DNA from: Lacrimispora sp. BS-2
GTDB lineage: Bacteria > Bacillota > Clostridia > Lachnospirales > Lachnospiraceae
DNA length: 64,000 bases
Assembly (NCBI RefSeq): GCF_040207125.1
Contig: NZ_CP157940.1
Span: 4,030,001 to 4,094,000, forward strand
Direction of reading: 5' to 3'
Shown here: positions 17,072 to 26,265 of the stretch, piece by piece
Layout of the letters: the number at the start of each line of letters is the position of its first letter
Position numbering within the stretch: the stretch's first letter is position 1
Position numbers and translations under genes: made by a program
Notes under the pieces: generated by a model
The model's input: the letters and a program-made list of their open reading frames with translations, nothing else
Told to the model about the DNA's origin: nothing
Database searches by the model: none

Positions 17072-18508
17072 ATGGCATACAACGTGGAAAATAGTCCCGG
17101 CAGATACTATCAAATTATGCACAATTATCAAGAAGCCCAACTGCTTTTTGCGGCCATTCGTTTGAATGTATTCTCGCATCTCGATGCTCCACAGACGGCA
17201 GATGCGGTTGCGGCGGCTCTCGATTGCGATAAGAGACAGATTGAATTATTGTTGCTTTCCCTGACCTCCTGCGGATGGGTAAACAGGCAGGGGGATTTTT
17301 ATTTCAATACGCCGGAAACCAAGGATTTCTTGTCCCGGAGCAGCGAGGTATTCTTGGGGGATGCTCTGCTTTTTCGTGAGAACATGACCTCGCTGGCAAG
17401 GCTGGAGCAACAGGTGAAATCATCCGACACGCCCAAGACTACTTATGATTTTTCGGAGATGGCAAGGGTTACTATTCCTGAACTATATACCGGGCGGGTG
17501 CAGGCCTTTTTGAACCAGATGACCAAGCTGTATCCTGATACTGAGCGCCCCTTGCATCTCTTAGATTTAGGCGGTGGAACAGGTATCTTAGCGATTGAGT
17601 TTGCAAAGAAGTTTACTAACAGCAAAGCAACGATCTTTGAAGCCCCCGATGTAGCAGAGGTCACAAAAGAGATTGTGAGTCAGCATCATGGGGAACGGCG
17701 AGTTGATGTGATTGCCGGAGACTTTAATGCGGATGTTCTTGGCGGCCCTTACGATGTGATTATCGCCTCCGGTATTCTGAACTTTGTGAAAGGTAATCTG
17801 TCGGATTTCATTGGTAAAATATCCGCATCTTTAATGGAAGGCGGATATTTGTTGATTGTCGGTCAGTACGCGGAACACGAGCAGAACGCTCCACCCAATA
17901 TGCTCAGTTGGCTGTCAGGGTTGCTGAACGGTGCGCCTCTGCCCCCCAGCAGTCGGGAAATTGGATTGGCTGTACAAGACGCAGGGCTGACAGTGGCCGA
18001 CCGCATGGAGGATGCGCGGTATGAAGGACAAATCTATCGCAAGGGAGTATCTAATTCAGATGTTTGTTCGGGCGACGTCATTCGCTCTTTTATTGAACTG
18101 AACGAACAAATTTCCAACACGAAAACCAATATCCTTGACTTTGGCAGTGAGGACATGACCTTCTATCGAGGGGAAATCCACATTATCAAAATGATTGGTG
18201 ATTTTCCAGGTATTCACAGCGCTGAGCTTGCTCGGAAATTCGGTATTACCCGACCTGTCGTTCACAAGACGCTGCAAAAGCTCATGGAGCAGGGATTGAT
18301 TATAAAAGAGGATGATACCGAGGATAAAAAACGCAGTCTGCTCTACCTGACTGAAAAAGGGAAGGTCGCCTATCGGGAACATGAGAAATATCACAACGAG
18401 CAGGATAAGGCGCTTTTCGATTTCCTTGCAGATATGCCCGGCGAAAAATTAGCCGCCATCAAGGGCTTTTTGGACAACGCAATCGGTCTCATTAAAAACC
18501 ATGCGTAA
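17072..18508 (+). CDS. SAM-dependent methyltransferase fused to a MarR-family DNA-binding domain
   Basis: A 478-residue fusion. Residues 15-95 are the winged-helix dimerisation domain of plant/bacterial O-methyltransferases (QEAQLLFAAIRLNVFSHL). Residues 130-325 are a class I SAM methyltransferase with motif I DLGGGTG at 165-171 and acidic motif IIFEAPDV region. Residues 335-478 are a complete MarR domain: helix-turn-helix IHSAELARKFGITRPVVHKTLQKLMEQGLI at 381-410, then the DDTEDKKR wing. AGGAGG precedes the ATG. It opens an operon for KTR, ABC and Fec-type transport genes. A role as regulator that senses or modifies the transported compound is inferred. The fusion is not a frameshift artefact because both domains lie in one frame. 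Confidence 0.85.
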   Translation: MAYNVENSPGRYYQIMHNYQEAQLLFAAIRLNVFSHLDAPQTADAVAAALDCDKRQIELLLLSLTSCGWVNRQGDFYFNTPETKDFLSRSSEVFLGDALLFRENMTSLARLEQQVKSSDTPKTTYDFSEMARVTIPELYTGRVQAFLNQMTKLYPDTERPLHLLDLGGGTGILAIEFAKKFTNSKATIFEAPDVAEVTKEIVSQHHGERRVDVIAGDFNADVLGGPYDVIIASGILNFVKGNLSDFIGKISASLMEGGYLLIVGQYAEHEQNAPPNMLSWLSGLLNGAPLPPSSREIGLAVQDAGLTVADRMEDARYEGQIYRKGVSNSDVCSGDVIRSFIELNEQISNTKTNILDFGSEDMTFYRGEIHIIKMIGDFPGIHSAELARKFGITRPVVHKTLQKLMEQGLIIKEDDTEDKKRSLLYLTEKGKVAYREHEKYHNEQDKALFDFLADMPGEKLAAIKGFLDNAIGLIKNHA

Positions 18509-18548
18509 TCCAATCAGCGTCATATCAGAGCGAAAGCGGGGTGGTGAT

Positions 18549-18737
18549 GTGGAAAAAACCGAATGGGTTCGGTGTCCTGTATGCGGACATAAAACGAGGG
18601 TTCAAATTCGGGAAGATACAGTTTTGATTCGGTTTCCCCTGTTTTGCCCGAAGTGCAAGCACGAAAATTTAATCAATGTGAAAAATTATAAAGTTTTTAT
18701 TGCAGATAGGCCAGACGCTAAGACGCAGTGCCGGTAA
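18549..18737 (+). CDS. Cysteine-rich KTR-domain small protein
   Basis: A 62-residue protein with two CxxC knuckles, CPVCGHKTRVQIRED and CPKCKHENL, and the C-terminal DAKTQCR. This is the Cys-rich KTR family, commonly found as the orf6-type gene of Tn916-like conjugative elements. I start at the GTG at 18549, which has GGGGTGG about 5 bases upstream; a longer frame from an ATG at 18501 overlaps the methyltransferase stop. It probably binds zinc; its function is unknown. It is strong evidence for the mobile origin of this block. Confidence 0.8.
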   Translation: MEKTEWVRCPVCGHKTRVQIREDTVLIRFPLFCPKCKHENLINVKNYKVFIADRPDAKTQCR

Positions 18738-18796
18738 AACATATGGGTGTTTTATCGGTATTGCGTTTTTTCTGTGTATTGAGGGGAGGTAATGCT

Positions 18797-20530
18797 TTGA
18801 ATCAAGACTTATTGGTCAAAGAAATGAAAAGAAAAAATACCGGCTCGAATCTTCTGATTGCAGTCGGTGCGGTGCTGGACTTGGTTCCACGATTTTTAAC
18901 AATTCACATGGCAGCATCTTTCATTGCTGGACAGCTTACATGGAGGACGATTGGGCTGGCTGGAGGTCTCATGCTTTTGTCCATGGTCCTAAAATCGGGG
19001 TGTTTTTACTTTTCCACATGGATGGCACACAAGGCAGCATATACCACCTTGACCGATTTGCGGTTGCGGCTGATTCGCCATCTGAAAAAGCTGCCGATTC
19101 GCTTTTTCCAAGAGCGCAAGACTGGAGGACTAACAAGCATCATTGAGCATGATGTAGAGCAGGCCGAGTTCTACCTTGCTCACGGTTTGCCGGAAATTAT
19201 GACAGCCACCGTGGTTCCAGCTGTCCTTTTCATCACCATGCTCCTGATTGACTGGCGGTTGGCTCTGCTGATGGTTTCCACATTGCCGCTGATGTTGCTC
19301 ACAAGAAAATTATCTGCGGCAATCTGGAAAAAGAATCAGCAAACCTTTTCGGAAAGCACAAAGACCATGCAAGAAAATGTGCTGGAGTATGTGCAGACTA
19401 TCGCCGTTATCAAGGCATTTGGCAAAGAGGAAACCAAAACCGAGCGCACCATCCAGTTCGCAAAAGATTATGTTCGTGCCGCCCGGAAAGCGGCGGCAGG
19501 CGTTTCTGTGTCAATGGGAATTCTGGATGTTTTCATGCAGGGCGGCGTTGTCCTCATGATGATTGCAGGCAGCCTGTTCCTTGCTACGGGGGAACTCTCC
19601 GTTCCCATGTTCGTGCTGTCCATCCTATTGGGTACTGCTTTTACATCATTCATTGCAAAGGCAGCTACCCTGCAACACTATGGCATTGTATTTTCCAGTT
19701 CCATGAAAGAGGTCGCCTCCGTTTTAGATGCACCTATTGCAGAAGCAAAAGAAGTGTTGACGAACATCACCCATGGGGACATTGAAATATCCAGCTTGTA
19801 TTTTGCCTATCCCGGAAAGGAAACCACGCTGAATAACATTTCCGTCACATTTCCGCAAGGCTCCCGAAGCGCACTGGTGGGAGCATCCGGCTGTGGAAAA
19901 AGCACCCTTGTGTCTTTGCTTATAGGATTTTGGCAGCCGCCCCGCGGCAGCATCAAGATTGGCGGCGTGGATGTGACGGATTTATCCGAGAGTGAGCTAA
20001 ACGCACTGATAGGGATTGTACAGCAGGATGCGTTCCTCTTTAATATGAGCATTGCCGAGAATATACGAATGGGCAAGCCGAGCGCATCCGAGGATGAAAT
20101 CATAGCGGCGGCAAAAAAAGCCCGCATTCATGATTTCATCCAGTCACTCCCGGAGGGTTATCAGACAAAAGCCGGTGAATCCGGGGTGAAGTTTTCGGGG
20201 GGTGAAAAACAGCGGGTCGCCATTGCCAGAATGATTTTGAAGGATACTCCTATACTTATTTTTGATGAAGCGACAGCGGCGGTAGATGCTGAAAATGAAA
20301 AGCATATCCATGCCGCAATCGAGGAATTTAGCCGGAATAAGACGGTGATTACCATTACCCATCACCTGAATACCATCCGGGGTGCGGAACAAATCATTGT
20401 CATGGAGACAGGCCAAGTCGTTGGAATCGGCACACACAGCGAACTTACCGCCCGATGTCCGCAGTATGGAGAGCTTATTTCCCAACAGGACAAAGTTGAC
20501 CGCTGGAACATCAAGGAGGGATGCGTATGA
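18797..20530 (+). CDS. Half-size ABC ATPase/permease, YbtP/IrtA-like (first of a heterodimer)
   Basis: A 577-residue protein with six membrane segments (residues 15-300) fused to an ATPase domain: Walker A GASGCGKST, signature FSGGEKQRVAIARM, Walker B ILIFDEAT, switch motif THHL. The TTG at 18797 is the best start because GGGAGG lies 7 bases upstream; the frame extends further to 18728 without a ribosome site. The fold is that of exporters, but pairs like this beside Fec-type importers (YbtPQ, IrtAB) import metallophores. The end overlaps the next gene by ATGA. Direction of transport is inferred from context. Confidence 0.85.
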   Translation: MNQDLLVKEMKRKNTGSNLLIAVGAVLDLVPRFLTIHMAASFIAGQLTWRTIGLAGGLMLLSMVLKSGCFYFSTWMAHKAAYTTLTDLRLRLIRHLKKLPIRFFQERKTGGLTSIIEHDVEQAEFYLAHGLPEIMTATVVPAVLFITMLLIDWRLALLMVSTLPLMLLTRKLSAAIWKKNQQTFSESTKTMQENVLEYVQTIAVIKAFGKEETKTERTIQFAKDYVRAARKAAAGVSVSMGILDVFMQGGVVLMMIAGSLFLATGELSVPMFVLSILLGTAFTSFIAKAATLQHYGIVFSSSMKEVASVLDAPIAEAKEVLTNITHGDIEISSLYFAYPGKETTLNNISVTFPQGSRSALVGASGCGKSTLVSLLIGFWQPPRGSIKIGGVDVTDLSESELNALIGIVQQDAFLFNMSIAENIRMGKPSASEDEIIAAAKKARIHDFIQSLPEGYQTKAGESGVKFSGGEKQRVAIARMILKDTPILIFDEATAAVDAENEKHIHAAIEEFSRNKTVITITHHLNTIRGAEQIIVMETGQVVGIGTHSELTARCPQYGELISQQDKVDRWNIKEGCV

Positions 20531-22236
20531 TACGGCAAATTCTTAACACCTTAACCGCACAGGGCCGACGCGCATTGTCTTCTGCAATCACATGGTTTAC
20601 GCTGTATGCCCTTTCTGGCATTGGGACGGTGCTTCTGGTTTTGCGCATATTGGACAAGGTTGTATCAGGGAGCGGCGGTTCACTGATTCCCTTTTGGTTG
20701 GGGCTTGTGGTTCTGCTTCTAATCCGGGGTGCGTCCAATGCGCTTGCGGATATGCGCAAACACTTTGCTGGATTCGACTTAAATTATGAGCTGCGGACAA
20801 GGATTGTCCGCCGATTGAAGGACTTTTCTTTGGGTTTCTATACAAGTGAACGGCTTGGCGAGGTCAGCACCATCGTCCATAAGGATGTAAACAATATGGT
20901 GATGGTGGTGGGCCACCTGTGGCCAAGAATGCTGGGCGACATCATCGTATCGCTTGTGGTTGCCGCAGCACTACTTGTCCTGAATTGGCGGATGGGTCTG
21001 CTGATGATTTCTGTTCTGCCGCTTGCACTCTGCCTGCTTTTTTGGGGACTAAGGCGTGGCTCTGAACTTGAAGCGGAAAGTGGAAATCAGCTTGCTGATT
21101 TTGTCAGCCTGTTTGTGGAGTATGTCAAGGGCATCCCCTTGCTCAAAGCCTTTTCGGGCAGTAGGCAGCTCGATGAAGAAATAGAAAAGCGTACAGAGGC
21201 GTTTGGCGAGAGCAGTAAGCGGTTATCCCGGTACAAAGCCCAGAAGTTGTCTTACTATGGCTTGCTGGTGGATATGGCCTTTGGCATTATGTCCGTCATG
21301 GGAATGGTACTTGTGTTCAGCGGAAAGTTGGAGCTAATAACCTTTTTTCTATATATCATCATCAGCAAGGAGTTTTACAAACCCTTTTCCGCAATGGAAA
21401 GTTATTGGATGAACTACCTGACCGTCACAGACAGTTACCGCAGGATTCAAAAACTGTTGGATGCCCCTTTGGTAAGAGAAGCGGAACATCCCCGCCAGCC
21501 GGCCGGTGCGGACATCGCATTTTGTGATGTGGGATTCTCCTATGGGGAGAATGATTTCGCTCTAAAGAAAATGACATTTTATGCACCGGAAAGAAGCATC
21601 ACCGCCCTCGTGGGGGCATCAGGTTCCGGCAAAACAACCGTAACAAATCTTCTGCTTCGTTTTTGGGATGTGGACAGCGGGAGCATCCAAATCGGCGGGG
21701 TAGATATTCGGGATATGCGCTATGACGATTTGCTGGATTCCATCAGCATTGTTATGCAAAATGTTCAGCTTTTTGCGGACACCATCGAAAACAACCTCCG
21801 CATCGGCAAATCAGCTGCCTCAGAAGAAGAAATTGTGATGGCGGCAAAAAGGGCCAGAATCCATGACTTCATTATTTCGCTGCCGCAGGGCTATCAAACA
21901 CCAATCAGTGAAAACGGAACAACCCTATCTGGCGGTCAGAGGCAGCGCCTTTCCATCGCCAGAGCGTTCCTAAAGGATGCCCCCATTCTGGTTCTGGATG
22001 AATTTACAAGCAATGTTGACCCCGGAAACGAACTGCTGATTCAAGAAGCCATATCAGAGCTTGCGAGGGGAAGGACAGTGCTGGTCATTGCCCACCGTCT
22101 ACGAACAATCCGCACAGCGGATAAAATATTGGTTTTTAGGGACGGTGAGATTACGGAACAAGGCAGCCATGAGGAACTCATGCACAAGGATGGTCAGTAT
22201 AGCAGCCTTTTCCACGCACAATCCGCCGTTCTTTGA
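20527..22236 (+). CDS. Half-size ABC ATPase/permease, YbtQ/IrtB-like (second of a heterodimer)
   Basis: A 569-residue partner of the preceding ABC protein. Six membrane segments are followed by Walker A GASGSGKTT, signature LSGGQRQRLSIARA, Walker B ILVLDEFTSNVD and switch His IAHRLRT. The usual catalytic Glu of Walker B is present (DEF). The start at 20527 overlaps the previous stop (ATGA) and has AGGAGG 7 bases upstream; an ATG at 20521 is too close to that site. Translational coupling supports a heterodimer. Confidence 0.85.
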   Translation: MIRQILNTLTAQGRRALSSAITWFTLYALSGIGTVLLVLRILDKVVSGSGGSLIPFWLGLVVLLLIRGASNALADMRKHFAGFDLNYELRTRIVRRLKDFSLGFYTSERLGEVSTIVHKDVNNMVMVVGHLWPRMLGDIIVSLVVAAALLVLNWRMGLLMISVLPLALCLLFWGLRRGSELEAESGNQLADFVSLFVEYVKGIPLLKAFSGSRQLDEEIEKRTEAFGESSKRLSRYKAQKLSYYGLLVDMAFGIMSVMGMVLVFSGKLELITFFLYIIISKEFYKPFSAMESYWMNYLTVTDSYRRIQKLLDAPLVREAEHPRQPAGADIAFCDVGFSYGENDFALKKMTFYAPERSITALVGASGSGKTTVTNLLLRFWDVDSGSIQIGGVDIRDMRYDDLLDSISIVMQNVQLFADTIENNLRIGKSAASEEEIVMAAKRARIHDFIISLPQGYQTPISENGTTLSGGQRQRLSIARAFLKDAPILVLDEFTSNVDPGNELLIQEAISELARGRTVLVIAHRLRTIRTADKILVFRDGEITEQGSHEELMHKDGQYSSLFHAQSAVL

Positions 22237-22272
22237 AACAGATAAACACACATACACAAGGAGGATATTTAC

Positions 22273-23421
22273 ATGAAAAACAAGATTGTTTCCGCAGTAC
22301 TGGCGGCTGCTCTGTGCTTGTCACTTGCAGCTTGCGGAAAGCCCGCGTCGCAGGGCGGTAAATCCAATGTACCCGTTACATCCGAAACGCCCTCCAGCAC
22401 CGCCCCGGTGGAATCGAGCGGGCTGCGCACCATTACAGATTTGGGCGGTCATGAGGTCACCATTCCCGCCCCCGCCGATATTCAGAAAATCGTAATTCTA
22501 AGCCCGCCGGTCATGTCCTTTGTGGTGAGCGCCATCCCGGACACCGAGATGATCGTCGGTATCAACTCGCGCTCCTTCCTGACCTCTAACCCGCAAATCG
22601 TCGAAAAAGTATTCCCCAACTGGAAGTCGGTGGAATCTTCCTTTGTCGATGTAAACTTTGCCGTCAACACCGAATCCCTGCTTGCGCTGGAGCCTGATAT
22701 TATCTTTTATTATGGTGATTTCCAGAAAAAAGGCATTGAGGGCCTCAATGTCCCGGCGGTGGACTTTCTCATGAAAGGCGTCAATAGCCCGGAAAAAATG
22801 TCCGTTGCTTGGGATGCGCAGATTAGAGGAATTTTAGGTACGGATACCTCCGTGGGCATTCAGAAGGAATGGGACGACGCCAATGCAAAGCTGGAGAGCC
22901 TGCTGAAAAATGTGGGAGACCAGAAAAAACGAGGGCTTTGCATCAAACTCAATCAGGCAGGCAGCGTGGTGGTCATGGGTTCTGACTCCTTTGACGGCTG
23001 GGCGCAGAGCTTTTTTGCTCTGAGCGGCATAGAGAATGTCGCTGCATCGGTTGAAGGCACGGGCGAGGTCAGCATGGAACAGATTTATGAGTGGAATCCT
23101 GACTTTATCATGTGCTTTCAGGATGTTCCCGCAAGCTATATTCTGGACAATTCCATTGAAGGACAAGACTGGTCTCTGCTGAGTGCATGGAAGAACAAGC
23201 AGGTCTTTGATGTGCCAAGAACAACCTATGCTTGGGTAACGCCTTGTGCAGATTCCCCACTCTTTCCTTTTTGGCTGGTTTCCAAGGCATATCCTGAGCT
23301 TGTAAGCGACGACGAGGTTCGCACAGAAATCAAGGAATACTACCAGCGCAATTACAATGTTGAATTGACAGAAGGGGACCTTGATTCCATCTTGGATTAT
23401 CGGGAAGCGACAGGGATATGA
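22273..23421 (+). CDS. FecB/BtuF-type substrate-binding lipoprotein
   Basis: A 382-residue surface protein with a lipoprotein signal (CLSLAACG, Cys near 21), a Ser/Thr/Pro-rich linker and a helical-backbone binding domain beginning TITDLGGHEVTIPAPADIQKIVIL. Class III binding proteins of this type take ferric siderophores, haem or cobalamin to FecCD-like permeases. It is preceded by AAGGAGG. The C-terminal region TTYAWVTPCADSPLFPFWLVSKAYP is distinctive among these proteins. The ligand cannot be named. It overlaps the permease gene by ATGA. Confidence 0.88.
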   Translation: MKNKIVSAVLAAALCLSLAACGKPASQGGKSNVPVTSETPSSTAPVESSGLRTITDLGGHEVTIPAPADIQKIVILSPPVMSFVVSAIPDTEMIVGINSRSFLTSNPQIVEKVFPNWKSVESSFVDVNFAVNTESLLALEPDIIFYYGDFQKKGIEGLNVPAVDFLMKGVNSPEKMSVAWDAQIRGILGTDTSVGIQKEWDDANAKLESLLKNVGDQKKRGLCIKLNQAGSVVVMGSDSFDGWAQSFFALSGIENVAASVEGTGEVSMEQIYEWNPDFIMCFQDVPASYILDNSIEGQDWSLLSAWKNKQVFDVPRTTYAWVTPCADSPLFPFWLVSKAYPELVSDDEVRTEIKEYYQRNYNVELTEGDLDSILDYREATGI

Positions 23422-24440
23422 GGAAAGAGCATAACGCAAATTACAACAAGACGATGTTCATCGGTATCTTGCTGTTGGCAGGCGCAGTTATCAGTGGGGT
23501 GTTGCTGGGGAAATACGGCATCCACCTTTCTGACCTTGCGGCTATCCTGTCCGGCAAGCTGAACGGCAATATAGACAGCACCCTGGAAACAGCCTCCTTT
23601 GTCGTTTTCAATGTGCGTATTCCACGAATCATTTTAGCTGCAATGGTCGGGGCCGGATTATCCATATCCGGCTCCGCCTTGCAGGGCACGTTTCAAAATC
23701 CGTTGGTAAGCCCTGATTTGCTGGGGGTCAGTTCCGGCGCAGGTTTTGGCGCGGCGTTGGGCATTCTGCTCACCGGCGGCTTGGGGTTGTTCACGCCGGT
23801 TCTGTCTCTGGCACTTGGACTGACCAGCGTGATTCTGGTGTTCTTTCTGGCAGGGACGAAAAATGGAACGGGAACGCTGTCAGTCGTGTTGGGCGGCATT
23901 ATTGTGTCCTCCATCTTTTCGGCGCTCATTTCCCTGATTAAGTATGTGGCCGATTCATCCGAAACACTCCCTGCCATTACCTTTTGGCAGATGGGTAGCT
24001 TTGCAAACGCCACCTATCGCGATATAGGGATTGCCTTTATCCCCATCATAGGCGGCATCATCGGGCTATATCTGCTGCGCTGGAAAATCAATTTGCTTTC
24101 TCTCGGCGACGAGGACTGTTTCACACTTGGAATCAATCCGAACACCACCCGCTGGCTGGTGATTTTATTTGCCACGCTGACAACGGCTGGCAGCGTGACC
24201 GTTTCAGGAGTCATCGGCTGGGTGGGCTTGGTCATCCCCCACATTTGCAGGCGGCTGGTCGGTGTCAACCACGGGCATCTGCTGCCCGCCTCTTGTTTGA
24301 CGGGCGCAATCTTCATGATTCTGGTCGATACCGCCGCAAGAAACCTGACCTCCGCGGAGATTCCTATCGGAATCCTGACCGCTCTAATTGGCGCACCATT
24401 CTTTGCAATTATCTATAATCGCGGCAGAAAGGAGGGGTGA
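23418..24440 (+). CDS. FecCD-type ABC permease
   Basis: A 340-residue permease with about ten membrane helices. It has the conserved RIPRIILAAMVGAGLSISGSALQGTFQNPLVSPDLLGVSSGAGFGA block and the later SGVIGWVGLVIPHICRRLVG loop that contacts the ATPase. Relatives are BtuC, FhuB and FecC/D. The ATGA overlap with the binding protein shows coupled translation. Confidence 0.92.
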   Translation: MRKEHNANYNKTMFIGILLLAGAVISGVLLGKYGIHLSDLAAILSGKLNGNIDSTLETASFVVFNVRIPRIILAAMVGAGLSISGSALQGTFQNPLVSPDLLGVSSGAGFGAALGILLTGGLGLFTPVLSLALGLTSVILVFFLAGTKNGTGTLSVVLGGIIVSSIFSALISLIKYVADSSETLPAITFWQMGSFANATYRDIGIAFIPIIGGIIGLYLLRWKINLLSLGDEDCFTLGINPNTTRWLVILFATLTTAGSVTVSGVIGWVGLVIPHICRRLVGVNHGHLLPASCLTGAIFMILVDTAARNLTSAEIPIGILTALIGAPFFAIIYNRGRKEG

Positions 24441-24444
24441 ATCC

Positions 24445-25227
24445 ATGAGTAAACTATTGGAAGTGCAGGATGGCTGCTTTGCCTACACGCAGAATCACCC
24501 CCTCCTACAAAACATCACATTCTCTTTGGATGGGGGGCAAGTGATGGCTATCATGGGCAGAAACGGCATCGGCAAAACGACGCTGATTAAGTGCATTGTC
24601 GGTATTCTAAGTTGGAACAGCGGTTTCTCTGCCATAAGCGGAAAGAGAAGCCAGAAAAACAAGCCTATGAAAGAAATCGGCTATGTCCCACAGGCGCATA
24701 GGGTTTCCTTCGACTACTCTGTGCGGGATATGGTCGTTTTCGGCAAGGCTGGCCACAGCTCCTTTTTTGCAATGCCAAGCCCAAAGGATTACGATTTGGC
24801 AGACCAAATGCTCAAAAAGATAGGGATTTATGACCTGCGGGACAATCCCTGCAACAAATTGAGCGGAGGGCAGCTTCAACTGGTGTATATTGCTCGTGCG
24901 CTCATCAATGCCCCTCAGCTTCTGGTATTGGACGAGCCGGAATCCCATTTGGATTTTCGTAATCAAATCCGGCTGCTCAAATTGATTCAGTCTGTTGTGT
25001 CCGAGAAAAACATTGCCTGCATCATCAATACCCACTATCCCAATCATGCGCTCCGCATTGCGGATAAATGTTTTCTGCTGGGCGAACAGGATTACATTGT
25101 GGGCAAGACGGAACAGGTCATGACAGGTGCAAACATTCAGAAGTTCTTTGGCGTGTATTCTCACTCGGTCGAGTTTCAATACAAGGGAGAAAGGATGACA
25201 TCGTTCTCGTTCTTGGATGAGGCGTGA
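24445..25227 (+). CDS. FecE/BtuD-type ABC ATPase
   Basis: A 260-residue ATPase. Walker A is GRNGIGKTT, the signature is LSGGQLQLVYIARA, Walker B is LLVLDEPESHLD and the switch His is in NTHYPNHAL. The Met at 24445 is used because AAAGGAGG precedes it; a longer frame overlaps the permease. It powers the FecCD-like permease. It is the last intact gene of the island operon. Confidence 0.92.
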   Translation: MSKLLEVQDGCFAYTQNHPLLQNITFSLDGGQVMAIMGRNGIGKTTLIKCIVGILSWNSGFSAISGKRSQKNKPMKEIGYVPQAHRVSFDYSVRDMVVFGKAGHSSFFAMPSPKDYDLADQMLKKIGIYDLRDNPCNKLSGGQLQLVYIARALINAPQLLVLDEPESHLDFRNQIRLLKLIQSVVSEKNIACIINTHYPNHALRIADKCFLLGEQDYIVGKTEQVMTGANIQKFFGVYSHSVEFQYKGERMTSFSFLDEA

Positions 25228-25596
25228 AGTAAGTACTAAAGCGGAAGGCGGGAGCCAAACGCAGACGGCACAAGGATAATTAAGATAGCGACAACAAAAT
25301 AAATACGACCAAGGGCAAACCCGGCAAAAGCAGGGGACGCAAAGTTGAGGATTTAAGGCGTTTATGTGCTATGATAGTCTGGCTGCCAAAACCGAGTAGA
25401 GTCTGCCCTCTATTCTGGGATTGGGTTTCTGTTATGTTTTCCAGGCATTTTGGGTATTGGACGGAGCTTTCGTTGCAGACCACGGTGGAAGGGGGCCTTT
25501 ATGAGTATACCCTGCTTCTTGCTTTTTTGCAGGCAGATATACGGGAGCGGCCCGTACATACCGCTCTTTATACGTATAATTTCATACCGATAATCT
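25228..25596. other. Non-coding tail of the island operon
   Basis: No convincing gene. The stretch resembles the leader/intergenic DNA of conjugative elements, with a GAGCGG/CCGCTC inverted repeat near 25550. It ends in the hairpin described next. Confidence 0.4.
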
Positions 25597-25640
25597 AAAA
25601 AAGTCAGTATTTTGCCATGAGCAACATACTGACTTTTTTT
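25597..25640 (+). terminator. Strong terminator hairpin at the end of the island operon
   Basis: AAAAAAGTCAGTAT (25597-25610) pairs with ATACTGACTTTTTTT (25626-25640), with a further TTGC/GCAA stem in the loop. Confidence 0.8.
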
Positions 25641-25740
25641 GTTCGACAAAATTCCTATCAATCTTGCAAAGCATCCCACATTCAGGGATTGGCAGTATCC
25701 TATCTGCTTCGCCGCGCTGTCATTCCCCACCCTCCGATCT

Positions 25741-26062
25741 GTTTTAGCATTTCAGCAAAACAGACCGCATTGTAGAAATCACGCTGGTGGACTACCTTGC
25801 AGAGAACCCCGGCAAGACGGCACAGGATTTTTTTATATGAAAGCCTTATCGGATGAAATCTACCATCAGCAAGTCACACATGAAAATGGGACAAGCCGTT
25901 TGGATGTGAGCATCAATGGGCTGGAGGAAACTGAGCAGCTTGCCGCCCCTCCCCTTGATTTGGACTTGATACATAAAAGCGATACCAGAAAAGCGATACC
26001 AGAAAAGCCAAGGAAGCCGCAAGGCGGCTGCTGGACAGTGGAGAATTGACAGAAATCCAGCG
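25741..26062 (+). pseudogene. Remnant of a conjugative-element sigma-70-like regulator
   Basis: Pieces of a small RNA polymerase sigma-like protein of the kind found in Tn916-like elements remain. One piece is DYLAENPGKTAQDF in one frame, then MKALSDEIYHQQVTHENGTSRLDVSINGLEE, then LDLDLIHKSDTRKA. A 14-bp unit (gataccagaaaagc) is tandemly duplicated at 25981-26008; removing one copy restores KAKEAARRLLDSGELTEIQRRRF in the same frame. There is another frameshift near 25840, and the 3' end is cut off at the junction with the next remnant. Confidence 0.6.
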
Positions 26063-26141
26063 GCGTCGGTTTTCCACCAATTTCAATATTGGGATACAAC
26101 ACCCCATCAATTTCCGTGTACTCAAACTCGAACTTTGCCAT
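26063..26141 (-). pseudogene. 5' fragment of a TnpV-like transposon gene
   Basis: Only the first 25 or so codons remain (MAKFEFEYTEIDGVLYPNIEI), with an intact ribosome site GGAGGATTTGCTTT before the ATG at 26141. The frame then runs into the antisense of the sigma-like remnant. The opening resembles TnpV-type proteins of Clostridia transposons; this is from memory of the family and not certain. Confidence 0.45.
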
Positions 26142-26265
26142 AAAGCAAATCCTCCAATAAAGATTATTTACAATTCATCGGTGATCGTTCGGCTGTGTGC
26201 TAAACAATTTTGATTTTCGTAAACATCCTTATTAGAGGACTGCTAAAGCGGCCTGCGTTTTTTTC

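Noticed and set aside
22834..23439. 201-residue minus-strand frame across the binding-protein gene
   Set aside because: Antisense to an intact lipoprotein gene in a coupled operon.
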